Assembly: GCA_963277665.1 (NCBI GenBank)
Contig: OY728128.1
Coordinates: forward strand, 1,863,360,988-1,863,424,987
Direction of reading: 5' to 3'
Length of the DNA: 64,000 bases
From: Viscum album
Taxonomy: Eukaryota; Streptophyta; Magnoliopsida; Santalales; Viscaceae
A model generated the notes under the pieces. That model searched no databases. It saw nothing but the letters and a program-made list of their open reading frames with translations, and had not been told where the DNA came from. Of this stretch, positions 1-13,871 are shown piece after piece. Position 1 is the stretch's first letter. Each line of letters starts with the position of its first letter. Position numbers and translations under genes: made by a program.

Positions 1-2300
1 TAGTAGGGTATGTTGTCTTCAAAAATTTTCCATTATTGTCATATTTTTTTATGGTATATGATGTTCCTCACCAGCATGGACAACACCCCCATTAATATAT
101 TGTGATAGCTAAGACATCACAATATCAAACCATTCTATTCAAATTCCAACCTTCCCAGGATGATGATTTGGAAGGATGTATTTCTATCGGTTCCTTACCA
201 CTATAGATTCTAGGTTTCCTCTATTGAAAAAAAAATTCTGAATAGAATCAGTTTATATAATTCAATATGGTAATATTTAAAGTCTAAATCAATTGAATAT
301 AATCATAATGTAAAATAATTGAATGGAAAGATATTATAATTTTAAAAAACATAATTTTTATCTAAACCCCCATCTAATACTAACTATAAGAACCCATCAT
401 CAAAAATTAAAGAATATTCAGTTTTAGATAAGAAATATGTTATTTCACTTTGAGAAACAATTCACGTTTTAGATTTTAAAGAATTCATTCAAAAATCATT
501 TGTTACAAAACCATAATTCATAATGTGGACACTTCTTATTGGTCTTTATTTTTTCTGACAAATACTTTTTTTTAAATCATTATTTTGTTCTAAGAAAAAT
601 ATTTAAGAATTTCAACATTAATTCATCCTTTCCTTTATCTAGCATGTGAAAGAATTTAAAAATCTCGGATGAGAACAAAAATATTAGTAAGGTATAATAA
701 AAAAAGAAATATATTTTTCTAGTGAAAACATGTAAAGCAATGAAACATTTACATTTATATCAATGTTCTTTGAGATAAATAAAAAACATCATCTTCACCT
801 GAAAAAACTCCTCATTTTACCAATGAAATAATTTAAAAGCCATATCTAGACATTAAAAACACTTCTCGATAATGTGGATACTTACATCCACATCCAATTT
901 TAAAACCCAATTCATAAGTAATTAGAGAAAATCTAAATCTATAGATGAATTCATTTGGTTACTCCCACCTTCATTCCTTTAAATATAAGAAATATTAAAA
1001 AATTCACTGGTGCATTATTTGGGTTCACTCATCATTTAATCAATAATAGGACCACCTAACAATATCAAGGATTCCCCATTATATAAGCTATAATGTGATC
1101 ACAAGATGCCTTCTGGGCTCATGCATATATCAGGTATATTCTTCAATTACAATTTCAATAATATTTTTTCAAATAAATTTATTTTTATACCATAAAACAA
1201 AATAAAAAACATTTCAAAACTATATGAAAATTAATATTGGATGTCAAAATACATATTCCCTTTTCAACCCACTTTCAATAACAATGAAAAAGTTTCATTG
1301 AAACCCCCATTTCTAATAACAAAATTACCACAAATAGAATTTGGTTTTTATTTATATAAAATATTAATTCTTTCAAATGCGTCTAAATATCAAATAATTT
1401 TAATGGTGGTTGAAAATATATTATGAATGTATAAAACATTCCTTTCGTTGTCTATCAAAACATTCGACATAAAACACATAAAAAGATACCTTTTTGAAAA
1501 AATTCAAATCAAATAAATGAGATATGAAATGTATATTAAAAAAATTATTTCCCCATATAAAAATTCATAAAAAATATAAAAAACATGGTCATTTGAGAGA
1601 ATGTGTTGGATGAAAACATTAAATTGTGATTTTTTAAAATAAAAGTCCATTATCAATTGGGAAACACATGAATCATAATACCCATGCTAGAATAACATTA
1701 AAAACATTAAATATTGTGATAATATAAAAATTCATGATATAAACTTCCAATGTGTTTTTATATACACATAATAAAAGAATAAGGTGAAAATAATTAAAAT
1801 ATTTCTCAACTATAGGAAATTGAGATTATGTCCCTTACATTGAGTATAAGATGCCAAATGTGTCTTTATCCAAATTAATAATAAATATATATTAATTATA
1901 TAACTTGTGTAGAATAATTTTAATGTATATTATTAATTTTATTTCACATATTACCATGATATATATAATTAAAAAATCAATTTAGAGTATGTGAGATGTT
2001 TGGACCATATTTGTATTATGTGGTAAAAAATACTATAGTAGGTTCATTGTGGTCAATGTGGTATGTATTTAAAATAATATAGCATAATTTACATGTAATA
2101 ATTTTGAAATATTATATATCAGTTATAATTATTAGTACAATAATTACTATTTACTTTGAGAAATGATTTTTATTATGGTAATCTAGATGGTAGGTCATAC
2201 TTATAGTTGAGTAACATTTCAGTTATTCGACATTCAATATGGAAAGGAGGTATGTAGTATATTAATATTATAGAATGATCATAAAATCATAAATACCATA
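1..2300. other. AT-rich stretch, no gene seen
   Basis: Very AT-rich sequence dense in stop codons on both strands. The longest frame (about 61 codons near 1241-1426) is low complexity and has no recognisable motif. I found no LTR ends, tRNA-like boxes or repeat arrays. It is probably old transposon debris, but I cannot name a source. Confidence 0.6.
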
Positions 2301-2696
2301 TCAAATATTTAATTATACATATATATATATCATCCAAGTGGTGTGGTGATTAAAATAGTTCCACATTTCTTCATGTAAGTGGTAGTAGAGACTTTTGTGA
2401 ACGACGCCACTGCATTTTCAATGATTGAAAAGGTAAGAATGAGAAGAATATATTATATTTTCATAATTATATAAATGTCACTAATATCATAATTATGACA
2501 TTAATATGCCATATTTTCATTATATTTACCCTTATTAACATCCATTTGATGTGGTAGTGAAAAATGAATCACATAGCTTCATGAGAAAATAGTTCACCGA
2601 ACACAAGAATGACATTATCATATCCCTTACTGAATAGACTATAAAAAATTAATATATGATATAATGAATCGAGAAGTATAATTATGTTATAAATAT

Positions 2697-2716
2697 AATA
2701 TATATATATATATATA
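2697..2716. repeat. (TA)n microsatellite
   Basis: An uninterrupted run of about ten TA dinucleotides in AT-rich DNA. Confidence 0.9.
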
Positions 2717-3150
2717 ATTTATACTCATCATCATACCCAACCATTAGAGGATGAAAGGGAAAATATAAGGACATCGGTTCGAGGGCCATAGTCCATCGTT
2801 AACATGATTAATGATTTCATATCCCATTTGTTGGAATAAGAGAAGAGTTTATGTATTGTTTAAAACATAATACCATATAATTATATATAATATATGATTA
2901 TTATTATATGATAATGTTTTGTTAATTATTTAATGAGGTTTATAAAGATATAAAATTAAAATGATTATTGAAGAACATTACCAATTATTCAGGTAACCTT
3001 AATTGGTTTTTTTCCAAGGCTATTCCAGGTAGGATTTATTCCAATAAAATTATTATAAGATGATATGAGGGTAGTTATGAATTTATGTGGCTATTTATTA
3101 GCTATATACATGGGTTTTTAAGATGTGAATATGGGAGGAGAGGGTGTTGC

Positions 3151-3160
3151 CTTTTATATG
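3151..3160 (-). promoter_or_regulatory. TATA-like box in the diverged LTR
   Basis: Read on the minus strand this is CATATAAAAG, flanked by GGGAGGAGAG blocks as in the promoter region of the element 1 LTR (12381-12390). It is supported only by this positional similarity. Confidence 0.3.
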
Positions 3161-6100
3161 GGAGGAGAGTGACAAACTCCTAAATATAGAAAAGAATGAA
3201 TTCCACCCATGTTCATTCCATGTAAAATGGAAATAATAAGGATAAATTCATCAGTATATTAGGTAAAAGGTTGAAATATTTCAATAAAATATATTTTATA
3301 AAAACATTAGACCATTTTAACCCTTAAATTTTTTATTCACCCCCACCCCCCAGTAAATTAAATTTTACATTTAACATGTTGTTTCAATTTTTTTATTTTC
3401 ACTATTTTATTTTCCCAGAAAATTATACTAAAATTATTTCAAAATATATATTATTCAGATTCAAATTTTGAAATAAAGTTCTATAAATTCAATTAATATA
3501 ATTATAAAAAATTAATATAAAATAAAACAAACAGGAATGATGAAAAATCATGGTTTTTTGTAGAGTATTTTTTGATCCAAAGATGATTCTATAGTAACAC
3601 TATGAACAGGGATAAAAAATTTATGATACTAAGATAATATATACTATTATATAAAAAATAAATTTAATTTAAAACATTACCCATTATGTATTATATTATT
3701 TTATTAATATTGGGAAGTGTTATTCCTTTTAATGTAGTTTTTAGCAAAATCTATTTTTAAACTCAAAAGAAACTTTTGTTAAAAAGAAATATAAAATTGA
3801 TTCAAAAGTAATTATGAAGATTAAATATAAATAAATAAAAATTATTTTCCATTATAATAAAATTCAAAACATATTATTCCATTTAAATTACATAATTTAA
3901 TGAAAATAAATGACTTCTTTAAAAAAATACTTATTTTCACTATTCACAGGAAAAATATAATTTTCTGGAAAATATGATAATTTCACCATATTTAGATTTT
4001 TATATGATTATTAAAAATATCATATTCATTTTTTCAAGTTAAAATTTAAAAATTTATATGTTAAGGTTCTAAATAATACCTAAATTAAAAAATATTTTAA
4101 TTAAAACTCTTTCATTTCTGAGCATAAAATTACTTTATGTTTTTATAAAAAATTTATTTATCTCATTCATGTTACAAAATATAAAAATAATTTATTCATT
4201 AATTATATATTTTGTGAAAATATATCTATAAATAGATAATTATTATTGATGGGTAGGTTAAATCAATAATTGAGAATAGAGAATTGTTGCACACAATAGA
4301 CATCTTTATCTATCTACCCCACTCAAAAAATAAACCTATCTTCCTATCATGAATGAGAATAACTTCATCATGTTCAATGAATATTGGAGCAATGATGATA
4401 ATCAATTAAGTAAGCATAATTCATCATGCTAGAACCCAAAAATTATTTTTCATTTCTTGTAGGTCAAATGATCATGTACAGATCACATGTAAAGAGATTG
4501 TACATGTTGAACCATATAATGGATTGAATGTATTCCATAAATGGATTTTTCAAAGATTATAATCATCATCAAATAGATATTCTCAAGACTAATATATATT
4601 TCATCCAACCATAAATAAATATATTAAAAATAAAAAATTAATATTCTTCTCACATGGTTTTAAGATAAAAAATAATAAATTAAATTTTAATAAATAACCC
4701 ACGAAAGGAACTTCTAATACAACGAAAACCATTATGTGGGGTTGAGACATTAAATTATAATATCATCATAGGGGAATGAGACTGTCCATTATCTGGATGT
4801 GTAAATAGAGATAAATTGAAAGAGAGATAAATAGAGGGGTTATATAGATAAAATTATCCAAAAAATACTTAGATTAATTTCAAAATAACATTAATATTTT
4901 ATATATTGTCATACAAAATACTTGATAATGTTTACAAAATAATTATATTGTAACAACAGAAATTATAAGAGAGAAAAAACAAATAAATAATTATGGTAAA
5001 ATAATTTTTGAAGATTTTAACCATTGCTAAATTCATGAATTATTGAAGATTTATAGATCCAGAATGGCCTAATGGATTCAAAAAGACATAAGATATGGGA
5101 AATTGAAGGATCATTGACTTACAGAAGGTAAATGAAATATTATTTTCAATGGAATTTCAAGTGGGTATATATATTTTAGGATAGAAGTAATTAAAATATA
5201 GGTTATTTTATTATTCAGACATAACAAACATTGGGTGACATTGATTCCAATAGAATTAGATGACTTTTTATTAAATAATGTAGCTGATTTGACATTGAAT
5301 TCAGAAAAAAAACTAATATAGACTATCATACCAATGAATTAAATTCAAAGAATATAGAAATAGATTATCTAAGGTTAAAAGGTAATTTATTATACAATAT
5401 TTCATATATTAATTCCTAAATTCAAAATAATATCAATAAAATCATTTTTTACACTTCAAAGTCATTTTTCGTAAAAACAATAGGTTTCATAGATTTTTTA
5501 TCATGTTTATTACATAATGGTGTAATAAAACATATGATTTTCACCAAATAGTATTTTCAATGTGCACGAAAAATTCAAAATTTTCTAAAAATTCATAAAA
5601 ACTCACCCTTATCATAATTTCTAAATGAAAACTCAATAAATAAAATTTATTTACCAAAAACATTTTTATAGATTTAAATAATTTATATTTTACGTAAAAT
5701 TCATCATTATGGAAAAATGAAAATTTTGACACAATCAATTTACTAACCCCTAAAAACAAATGATATATTAAATTTACATTATAAATTATTTTAAAATTAT
5801 TTTTTATTAATATAGATTTAATAGAATTTAAGTTTTTTTTCAAAATTATGAAATATTATTTTTTTTCATAATATCTCTATTTTACTTTCTTTATGTCAAT
5901 CATATAAATAAAAATATCAAAAATATTTATTTTATTTTCCTGTTTGATAATTTTATTATAAATAATAGTCGAAATTCCTATAATTATTTAATTATTACAC
6001 ATGAAACCAAATCTTCTTAAGATGATAATTTCATTGATAATGTTATGGGTCATTATAGAACCCCCAAAAATCCAATAGTAAGAAGCCAATTATTCTAATA

Positions 6101-6913
6101 TAATTTTTTGAAATTATGGGTGTGATGTTAATTTAAATGATGATATATTTCTAATTTCATATAATTTTTAGATCATAGACAAATGATGAATTCAATGGAG
6201 AATATATGAAATATATATATATATAAGGTGAAGAGGCTATGGAAATGTATGTTGTAAAAATTCCTCCATTCTAATACCATTTTAACATATATACCCCACA
6301 TGTAAATATTATCAACTATCCAAATTTATTCATATTTTATAGTAAATATACAATTGTTAGGATTGTAGAAATTTGATAGGATCATAGGATTAACAACTAT
6401 GAAATTAAATATATATCCATGGATAATCATTTTCCTTTGAAATTGGGAGAGTCATATTAATTTTATTTATTTATTAATAACGATATCAAAATTATTTAAA
6501 TTATTTATAAAATTTAATATATTTTCAATTAATTATATTAAAGTATTTATTTATATAGTTTTTTAATAAAACAACCATATTGTTATGGTTTTTTATTATA
6601 GTAATTATATTGGTAATTATCGCTCTGAACCATATGATTATAATGAGGTAGTGTCGATCTTTATATCAGACCACAAATGTTGAAAATATGATACATATAG
6701 TTATTTAAAAATGTTACAAGAACATAGAATAAATAGATATAAATAAATAAAGAAGTTCTACAACACCTACAAGTACTCCGGAATTATTGAAACCGATACA
6801 TCAAATGAGACCCTTCAAAGGCATAACATCAAGGATATGCCTATAAGGGAATATTTTATTGGAAATAGATAATTAAAAACATAAAAAGTTCGTAAGGATT
6901 CATGAAATGATGT

Positions 6914-7006
6914 ACAAGATCGACCAAAAACTTAATGTAGAAGTATGTCTATATAATTCCCCCACCTTCTTCCACCAATTATTTTACGCACAAGATCGAC
7001 CAAAAA
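6914..7006 (+). repeat. Pair of 17-bp direct repeats
   Basis: ACAAGATCGACCAAAAA occurs exactly at 6914-6930 and again at 6990-7006, a spacing of 76 bp. Such a repeat is unusual in this low-complexity setting. It may be the residue of a local duplication or a footprint of an excised element. Confidence 0.6.
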
Positions 7007-8307
7007 ATTTGATCATACCTTTCCCATTGGAATGTGTCTATTTGTATCTATGGGTATCATGTAATGTGTCTCTTTACCTTTTACCCCTCATCTCACTGTA
7101 CAAATTCTCTTTCCACTAACTACTCCCCTTATCACCATTGGCATGTAAGATTACCCCAAAATTCATTTATTTATTATTCTAATTTTTATTTTTCCCCATC
7201 GAAGATCAATCACATTTATTTTTAATTATTTACTATAAAATGTTGTATAAAAATAAATTTTTTAATTTTGTTGTCAGATTTTTTCATGGATGTTAATTAT
7301 CATCAAATTAATTTAGATTATCTTTCTCTTAGATTAATCATTATCACTAATCTAATATATATTTCATGGACCAATTTAAATCCTTTATCGTGAATTGTAT
7401 AAGTTTATATATATGAAACAATATTATAATTAAATAGTAACACTTATTGGAAACACTTTTTCTATTTACTTATTATTTTTATGTTCATTTTCATTTAGTG
7501 ATCTATTTCTTTATTTTGATTCACAATCTCCCTTTGATTGGTGCATCATATTCTAATTTCAATTTATTTAATGTGTTAATGTGACACAATGATTTCTATT
7601 TTAAAGAAATTATTTACTATGTTCAACTAATTCTATGACATGTGTGTTAATTCAAAATAACATAGGACAACGTGAAATATTAGAAAGTATCATATAAACT
7701 TATGATAAAATTGTTTTTTGGTAAAATTTAATAGTATCAAATAATGAATGTTATCTTATATGTCATGATATTTATTAAAGAAATGGTTGTTAAATTACAA
7801 TGGAGTTAAAATAAAAAAATCAATCTTAATTCTATGTAATATTGATATGAAATTATATTTTACTACAATCTAAACTAAAAAATATTCATAAAAATATTAA
7901 AATTTTATCAATGAATAATGTTAAGTGGTTCATGAAATTATTTAAAATTAAAAAAAATGATGCAAAATATCTTTCGTTTAATGGTTGTGTCATTTTCACA
8001 ACATTATTATCAGAGTTCATCTAGTATAAAATAAAACCAATTAATTGGTGGAGGGTGTAATATTTAACTGATTTCAATTTTGAAATACATTCTACTATTA
8101 CAAAAACACCACACAAAAAAATACATGATACCAAAAAATACAAAAAATTATCACAATGGATTTTGAAATGATAGATGATTTACTTAATGGATTAATTTAT
8201 TCCCAAATGGAAATGAATCAACAATAAATTTTCAATTTTTTAAATCTTGTTACTTCCATAACCCATACCCTTCCTATGCAGCTAAAATTTAACTATTATA
8301 TTCTATT

Positions 8308-8322
8308 CGGGAGCACCTCCCG
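8308..8322. other. Small GC-rich hairpin
   Basis: CGGGAG, a 3-base loop CAC, and CTCCCG form a perfect 6-bp stem in otherwise AT-rich DNA. No T run follows, so it is not a convincing terminator. The function is unknown. Confidence 0.4.
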
Positions 8323-9410
8323 GAATTCCAAATATTTTTGACTATCAGCAAGCGTGTGATCATATCAGGCTGGTAGAAAATACCCTCACTATCACATAAT
8401 GAAATATTATTAAATAATAAAATTTATTAAAAAGAATTAACATCAAAGTGACACATATATAATTAATGTAGAAAGCATGTAATTAAAAATTTACACAACT
8501 ATTGTTTAAAATAATGAAACTTATTGGGTCAGTGTTTAATAAATATGAATTGAAATGACATAGTTATCCATTCATATACAATGAATAATCAAAAATAAAA
8601 TATATATGTAAGGATAATATATTGAGAATGATTGTTAGCAATTGAAATTGGGCATTAGTACTCATATTTATTATACGGTTCCTTCTTATGATTTATTTAA
8701 ACACCTGGAATATTTTTTCAACAGCAATTAATATTTCACTTAAAATGGGTAAAATGATAATTTCATCATTAACATATTAACTAATTATTATATTTACTTT
8801 ATTATTGATATTTTAATGGGGAGTATCATTTTAGATAAAATATTTATAATTTCCAATCATAGATAAATTCTTAGGAATTTAGGTTGACAATTATTTTAAA
8901 AAATAAATACTATTTCTTATATTTATTATTTTTATTATAATAACTTCCATAAATTAATAATTTAGGTGAATTTTGAGGGGATTGGCTTTGTTGTTTCTCC
9001 TAAGATTTATTCTGCAAAAAAATATTGTTAGTTCACCAATTAACATGGAATCGATGATGAACTACTATAGTTCTGTAATTATAACACTCCTTTACAATAA
9101 TATAACACATTCGAATCCAATTCATTTATTATACTTTTTATGATTTAAATTGGGAGGTAAATTTCCCATATAATGGGGATTAATTAATTATGAACGTAAT
9201 GAAAGCCGAATGAATTTAATATGAGTTACATATTTAATTTATTTTTATAGAAAATATTAATTATCCTGAACATATCTCTATAATGTGAATGGAAAAACAA
9301 AGAATCATAGAAACTAACTAATATATCTAGATTATATGATTAATTTAAATTTATTTATATAAATTGTATGAATATTCAACTCAAACAATTATAGATATTC
9401 GAGAGTGATA

Positions 9411-9421
9411 TTCTGATACCA
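9411..9421 (-). other. Orphan primer-binding-like site
   Basis: On the minus strand this reads TGGTATCAGAA, matching 10 of 11 bases of the initiator tRNA-Met primer-binding site TGGTATCAGAG. A possible LTR edge (TG on the plus strand at 9426) follows, as expected for a minus-strand element whose 5' LTR lies to the right. I found no matching second LTR to the left, so it may be a remnant or a chance match. Confidence 0.3.
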
Positions 9422-9998
9422 CTTTTGATTGTTTTAAGAGTATCCTAAAACTATTTAGACTATTTCTTTTTATGATATATCATTGAATATCTTATATTGA
9501 TATGTCTAATAAGTTCTTGAAAATAATGATCCAATGTGAAGGTAAATATTTATTGAAGTGATAGATCTCTCACTTTTTGACCTTCTCTATAGGGTGGCCT
9601 ATATTTTTATTCAAATGTACAAGGATATATTTTTGTGATCCACATAATGAGATATATTTTTTTTTATTTTAAAAAAAAATATAAATGTTATATCTCTATA
9701 GAAAAATAATTTATAGAGTAGTAGTGGTGAATATGATAATGTGGTGAGGTATCTGCAGTTATAGTAGATCCATCTGACCATTTATTAGATAGCATATTTG
9801 GTTAATCATATACTAATATGTGTTGAAAGAGTAGGTTTCATGAGATATTGGATGAGTTAATCACATCTATATAATCATTTAATCTTGTGAATTTGGACTT
9901 GGGGGGAGTGGTGTGGGTTCATGATTTAGTCTACTAACGATGTTAGATCAAATGATGAAAAAATGATTGAGTTACATGTCTAGTATTAAAATAGAATG
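9422..9998. other. Left flank of element 1, unassigned
   Basis: No coding sequence. The last five bases (GAATG, 9994-9998) nearly match the AAATG at 20834-20838 and are taken as the left target-site duplication of element 1. The stretch may be part of an LTR beginning near 9426, but no partner was found. Confidence 0.4.
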
Positions 9999-11627
9999 TG
10001 TAGAGACCCAAATATTGACGTATATATAGATTACATTATTTCTTCTAAATACTTAATAAATAACAAAAACAAAAACTGAAGGACCGTAATAGTTTAGTGT
10101 TTTTGGAATCTTAGAATATAATCTTCTAATCATGGTGAAAGATCTTCAACATCTCCCATAAAGATCTTCAACTTTTATTTTCTTACCTAAAAACATTATT
10201 TATATCCTATGGAAAAGAAAACATAAAAATGGTGAGCTCAAATTCTCAGTATGGGTAAACATAAAGAACATTAAACAATCCATAAACATTTGTATGCAAA
10301 AACCTGAACAAACAATCTAAACATTAAAATCTTGAGAAAAGACATAAATATTGGAAGTACGTAAGGAATATATCATAAAGAAATAACATGGGAATAAAAC
10401 ATGTATTTTTAGAAAACCATTAAGCACATGATATGATTTCTATAGTAGCCAAGACATTGCTGCCAAGAACATCTTAGTGGACAAAGTCCCTTTCTGAATT
10501 GAGTTTACTCATCGTTCCAGTCATGTATCATTGAACCAGATTAACTTACCGTTCCAGCCATGTATATCTCATGAGATATAAATCTTTACCCAATTCATTG
10601 GAGGGAGATATAGGTCCCACCCATCTCATATTGAAATCATTCGTGTGCCACAAAATAAACATACATCATTCATAATAACCCCACGAATAAAATGGGTTTC
10701 ATAAACATCATTCCATCAGAACATAATCCATATAAAACAAATGGATATCATAATAGAGGTGAAATCATGTAAATCATAGAGACATTATACTTGAAACAAA
10801 CACATATGAAAATAATGTCATCTTAGATGGAAAACAGTTTTGATAGAAAATTTGAAAAGATTTCGGGAGAAAAATATCTTTTCTTCTTCAAAATCATTTT
10901 CCTTTCATAAAATACCATGCAATTTTAAAAGAAAATAATTCTTGTTGAAAATATCCTTGAAATATTGTAGAGTAAGATTATTTAAAATAATGATTTATGA
11001 AATTGTAAAAATCCGTTCATGCCATATAAGTTAAAAAAATCATCCTCCTCGTACTTTTGTCGGAAAAGTCAAAAAGTACCTCATATGGTAAACAAAAAAA
11101 AGATTCCTTCCATACGATGTGGTGAAAGTAAAAAGGGTTGAAAATGACTTTAAAATTTCATGGAAGAATATTAAACATTTTATGAAATCATTTTGTGAAC
11201 ATATGGACATAGATAATAAACATAACCCTAGTAAATACTTACGAATAAACAATCTCGGATAAGAATGAGATTGGAATAATTATCCCTTACCATAGGTCTG
11301 ATATGCTTAGTACGTTTCCGAACATATTTTATATGATTTAAATGATTTCATTGACTTATTACATAATCCCATTCATTGTTATGATATCATATATTGTTCA
11401 CTTATGACTTTGTATTACCCGTTATTTTGAAAATTCATGTTAAAGTAGCGTTTTGGGTAAAATCGTTTAATTTAATATACATGTTTCGAGTTGTTGTTGT
11501 TGATATTATTAATTATATACTAATTTATGTAATTCAAGAATTTAAAACATGAATTATATATAACATATATTCAGAATATACATATATATATGATAGATCG
11601 ATAAATGGAATGAAATACACCGTTCAT

Positions 11628-12033
11628 GGGGACGGTAGGTCGTACGTACGCATGAACACTGTTTTGGTTTCCTTATTGAATTGAATGGAATTAAGTAGAT
11701 GGCATACATATATATACATAAATCTGGTATAATTATTATGTCATATATTTCATTTTTATTCATTATATATACTTTATAATTATTCATGATTGGTTAACGT
11801 GGAGATTGAATCTCATCATGTCGTGGAGACGGTAGTCCGTACGTACGCACAGACGATGATGTCATTCCCATGATCGTGTAATTGTATTGAAGTGTATGTA
11901 TAATATTTAAGAATCAATATATCTTTACAATAATCACATATTTTAATTTTTACAACCATTATAACCATCCAATTAAGGTGGTGGTGGAAAAAAATTACAC
12001 CACGGCGTGGAGACGGTATTCCGTACGTACGCA
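11628..12033 (-). promoter_or_regulatory. Three CGTACGTACG blocks in the 3' LTR
   Basis: The palindrome CGTACGTACG occurs at 11641-11650, 11838-11847 and 12022-12031, each preceded by GGAGACGGTA or a close variant and mostly followed by CA. The spacings are 197 and 184 bp. Such regular CpG-containing blocks in AT-rich, CpG-poor sequence suggest selected or recently duplicated sites. They lie downstream of the presumed TATA box in the element's orientation, so they could sit in the transcribed leader. Confidence 0.75.
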
Positions 12034-12380
12034 CATGCGGTGATTTTGTTTTCTATAGGATGGATTGAAGATGAAATTAAGATGTTTCATATTGATAATA
12101 AAATATCAGTATATTATTGATACTGATGTTATTAATTTATTATGAAACAAAAAATATAAGAATAAGTAGAAGAAAAAAAATAAATTGGAAAGAATCGATA
12201 AAGGATATTACCTCTTCTTTGATGCGCTTCTTCTTAACCTCCTCTTAAGGCACTAGGGTTGGTATTTTTAGGAGACCAGAACCTCTATAATGTTTCTATA
12301 TAATATGATAAGGGAAATGGGCAGGTTTTTTACGAGCTTCAAGGCTTAAATGTGAGTGAAGAGAAGAGGGAAGGGGTGCT

Positions 12381-12390
12381 CTTTTTATAA
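12381..12390 (-). promoter_or_regulatory. TATA-like box of the element 1 3' LTR
   Basis: The minus strand reads TTATAAAAAG within a purine/pyrimidine-biased stretch (AAGAGAAGAGGGAAGGGG on the plus strand just before it). This is the best promoter candidate in the LTR. The matching box in the 5' LTR is altered (19181-19192). Confidence 0.5.
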
Positions 12391-13871
12391 GGGAGGAGAG
12401 GGTCACCTTTGGAAAAACTCAAAATATTATTTTATAATAAAGTCATATTCGGTTTATAATAGCTATAAAATGATTTATTTCGAATCTAAAGTGGGGATGG
12501 GTCTAAATCCTCTCAAACAATAGATTTTAGACAGGTTTGGGTCATTATATAATCCTTATCTTATAGTTGTAACTCTTTGTTAATTAGATTGACATTTACC
12601 ATGTCACTTTGTATTTTTATATTATATAGTTAATAAACGTACCATATACATCCATGCAACCCCAAAGTGGTCCATTAATGATAATCCTATTATGATATAA
12701 GTATCTTGGCCTATCCTTAGATTTTTAGGAATATAATAACAATTAATAATATAATATCTGTTTAAAAAACTATTTTATGTCAATTTCGTCACTATTTTGT
12801 GATTGATTTTTTGTGAAATTTATAACAGAATGATTAGTTATAAAAAAGTTAATTAAATAATTAATAATATGTCATATTAACCTAAAAAATTAGTGGAAAT
12901 CATAAAATGTCTCATATTACATTTATTTGGGTATTTATAACATCAATTATTTTAATATTTCATTAATAAGGTTATTACTACCTCATTATTATGTCATAAA
13001 GAAATTAAATTTTTTAATGTATAAAAATTTTAAATAAATTACCATTATGTAGGAATATTTTTATATTTATAATTAATATTTATAGCCTGATTTATATTAT
13101 GTATAACCTTATATAAAAAAAATTAGTTATTAAACATTGATTTTAACTATTCTTTAAATAAAATAATAATAAGTGTCCTAATCTAATCGAAGAGGACCTA
13201 AATGGCCATATTTTTTTCATAGGGTTGTTCTTGGTCGAATTAAACTTATACAATAGAATTAAGACATGTGTTAGGGTAATAATAATATAATTTTTACCCT
13301 TAATTACCCTATTTACTTTTAACCGTGGTAAATAAAAGTAAAAAGTTACTATTCACCAAAAATTATTTTCATCTCATTGAACCACATTTTAGTCCTTGAT
13401 ATTAACCGTGACTCTCAGATTTTTGAAATTCCCCTCACAGAAGCAGTAGAATTATATTTTGTGTGAATTTCCAAATTCTCCTAGGAGGTGGGTAAAAGAC
13501 GGTGAAAAGTTCAATAAAATTTTTATATATCTAAAAATATTATAAAATGACTCCAATAAATTACATTGAACTTATATTGGTATTATGTGTCAATTTTTTC
13601 CTAAAATATATATAAATAAAATAAATAATTATTTAAATAAAAAGTCGGTTTTTAATTAGTAACCCATTGTTTTCACTATTCATCAAAAATTGAATGTTTT
13701 TAGAAAAATGCCAAAAATTCACCCTAGGATAATTTCGATATTCCGAATCCAAAAATGAAGTCCATTATGAAAGATAAAATTTATAAAATTTCAAAAAGTG
13801 GGTATTACTATTCATAACGGCTAATTTATATAACATATCATTGTTTAGCGAAACTCGGTATTGCGTACAAC

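Larger units (their letters stand above)
2300..5950 (-). repeat. Highly diverged LTR-like segment related to the element 1 LTR
   Basis: Several blocks match the element 1 LTR by eye in the same order and orientation. Around 2990-3180 a run with AACCT, GGGAGGAGAG and TTTTATATGGGAGGAGAG parallels 12236-12412 of the LTR, including the promoter-like part. Around 5520-5640 a run with TTCACCAAATAGTATTTTCAA and CACCCTTATCATAATTTC parallels 13670-13740. Between them AT-rich sequence has expanded or been inserted, because the spacing is about 1.2 kb longer than in element 1. Neither terminus (TGTAACACCCC or GGGTCTCTACA on the minus strand) can be found, so the limits are approximate. It could be a decayed solo LTR or one end of an older element. 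Confidence 0.4.
5950..9410. other. AT-rich stretch, no gene seen
   Basis: No coding sequence, LTR terminus or tRNA-like box was found. Two small items lie inside: a 17-bp direct repeat (6914-6930 and 6990-7006) and a small GC-rich hairpin (8308-8322). Frames of 60-70 codons near 6907-7225 overlap one another and look random. Confidence 0.5.

Noticed and set aside
2777..2790. GGTTCGAGGGCC as a tRNA B box
   Set aside because: It lacks the CC at the end of the B-box consensus, has no T-arm pairing partner and no A box at the right distance.
11816..12034. Minus-strand frame in the element 1 LTR, similar to 18587-18838, beginning MRTYGIP and continuing PRRGVIFF
   Set aside because: It recurs only because the two LTRs are copies of each other. 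The frames diverge after about 20 residues, have no family match and span the CGTACGTACG blocks.
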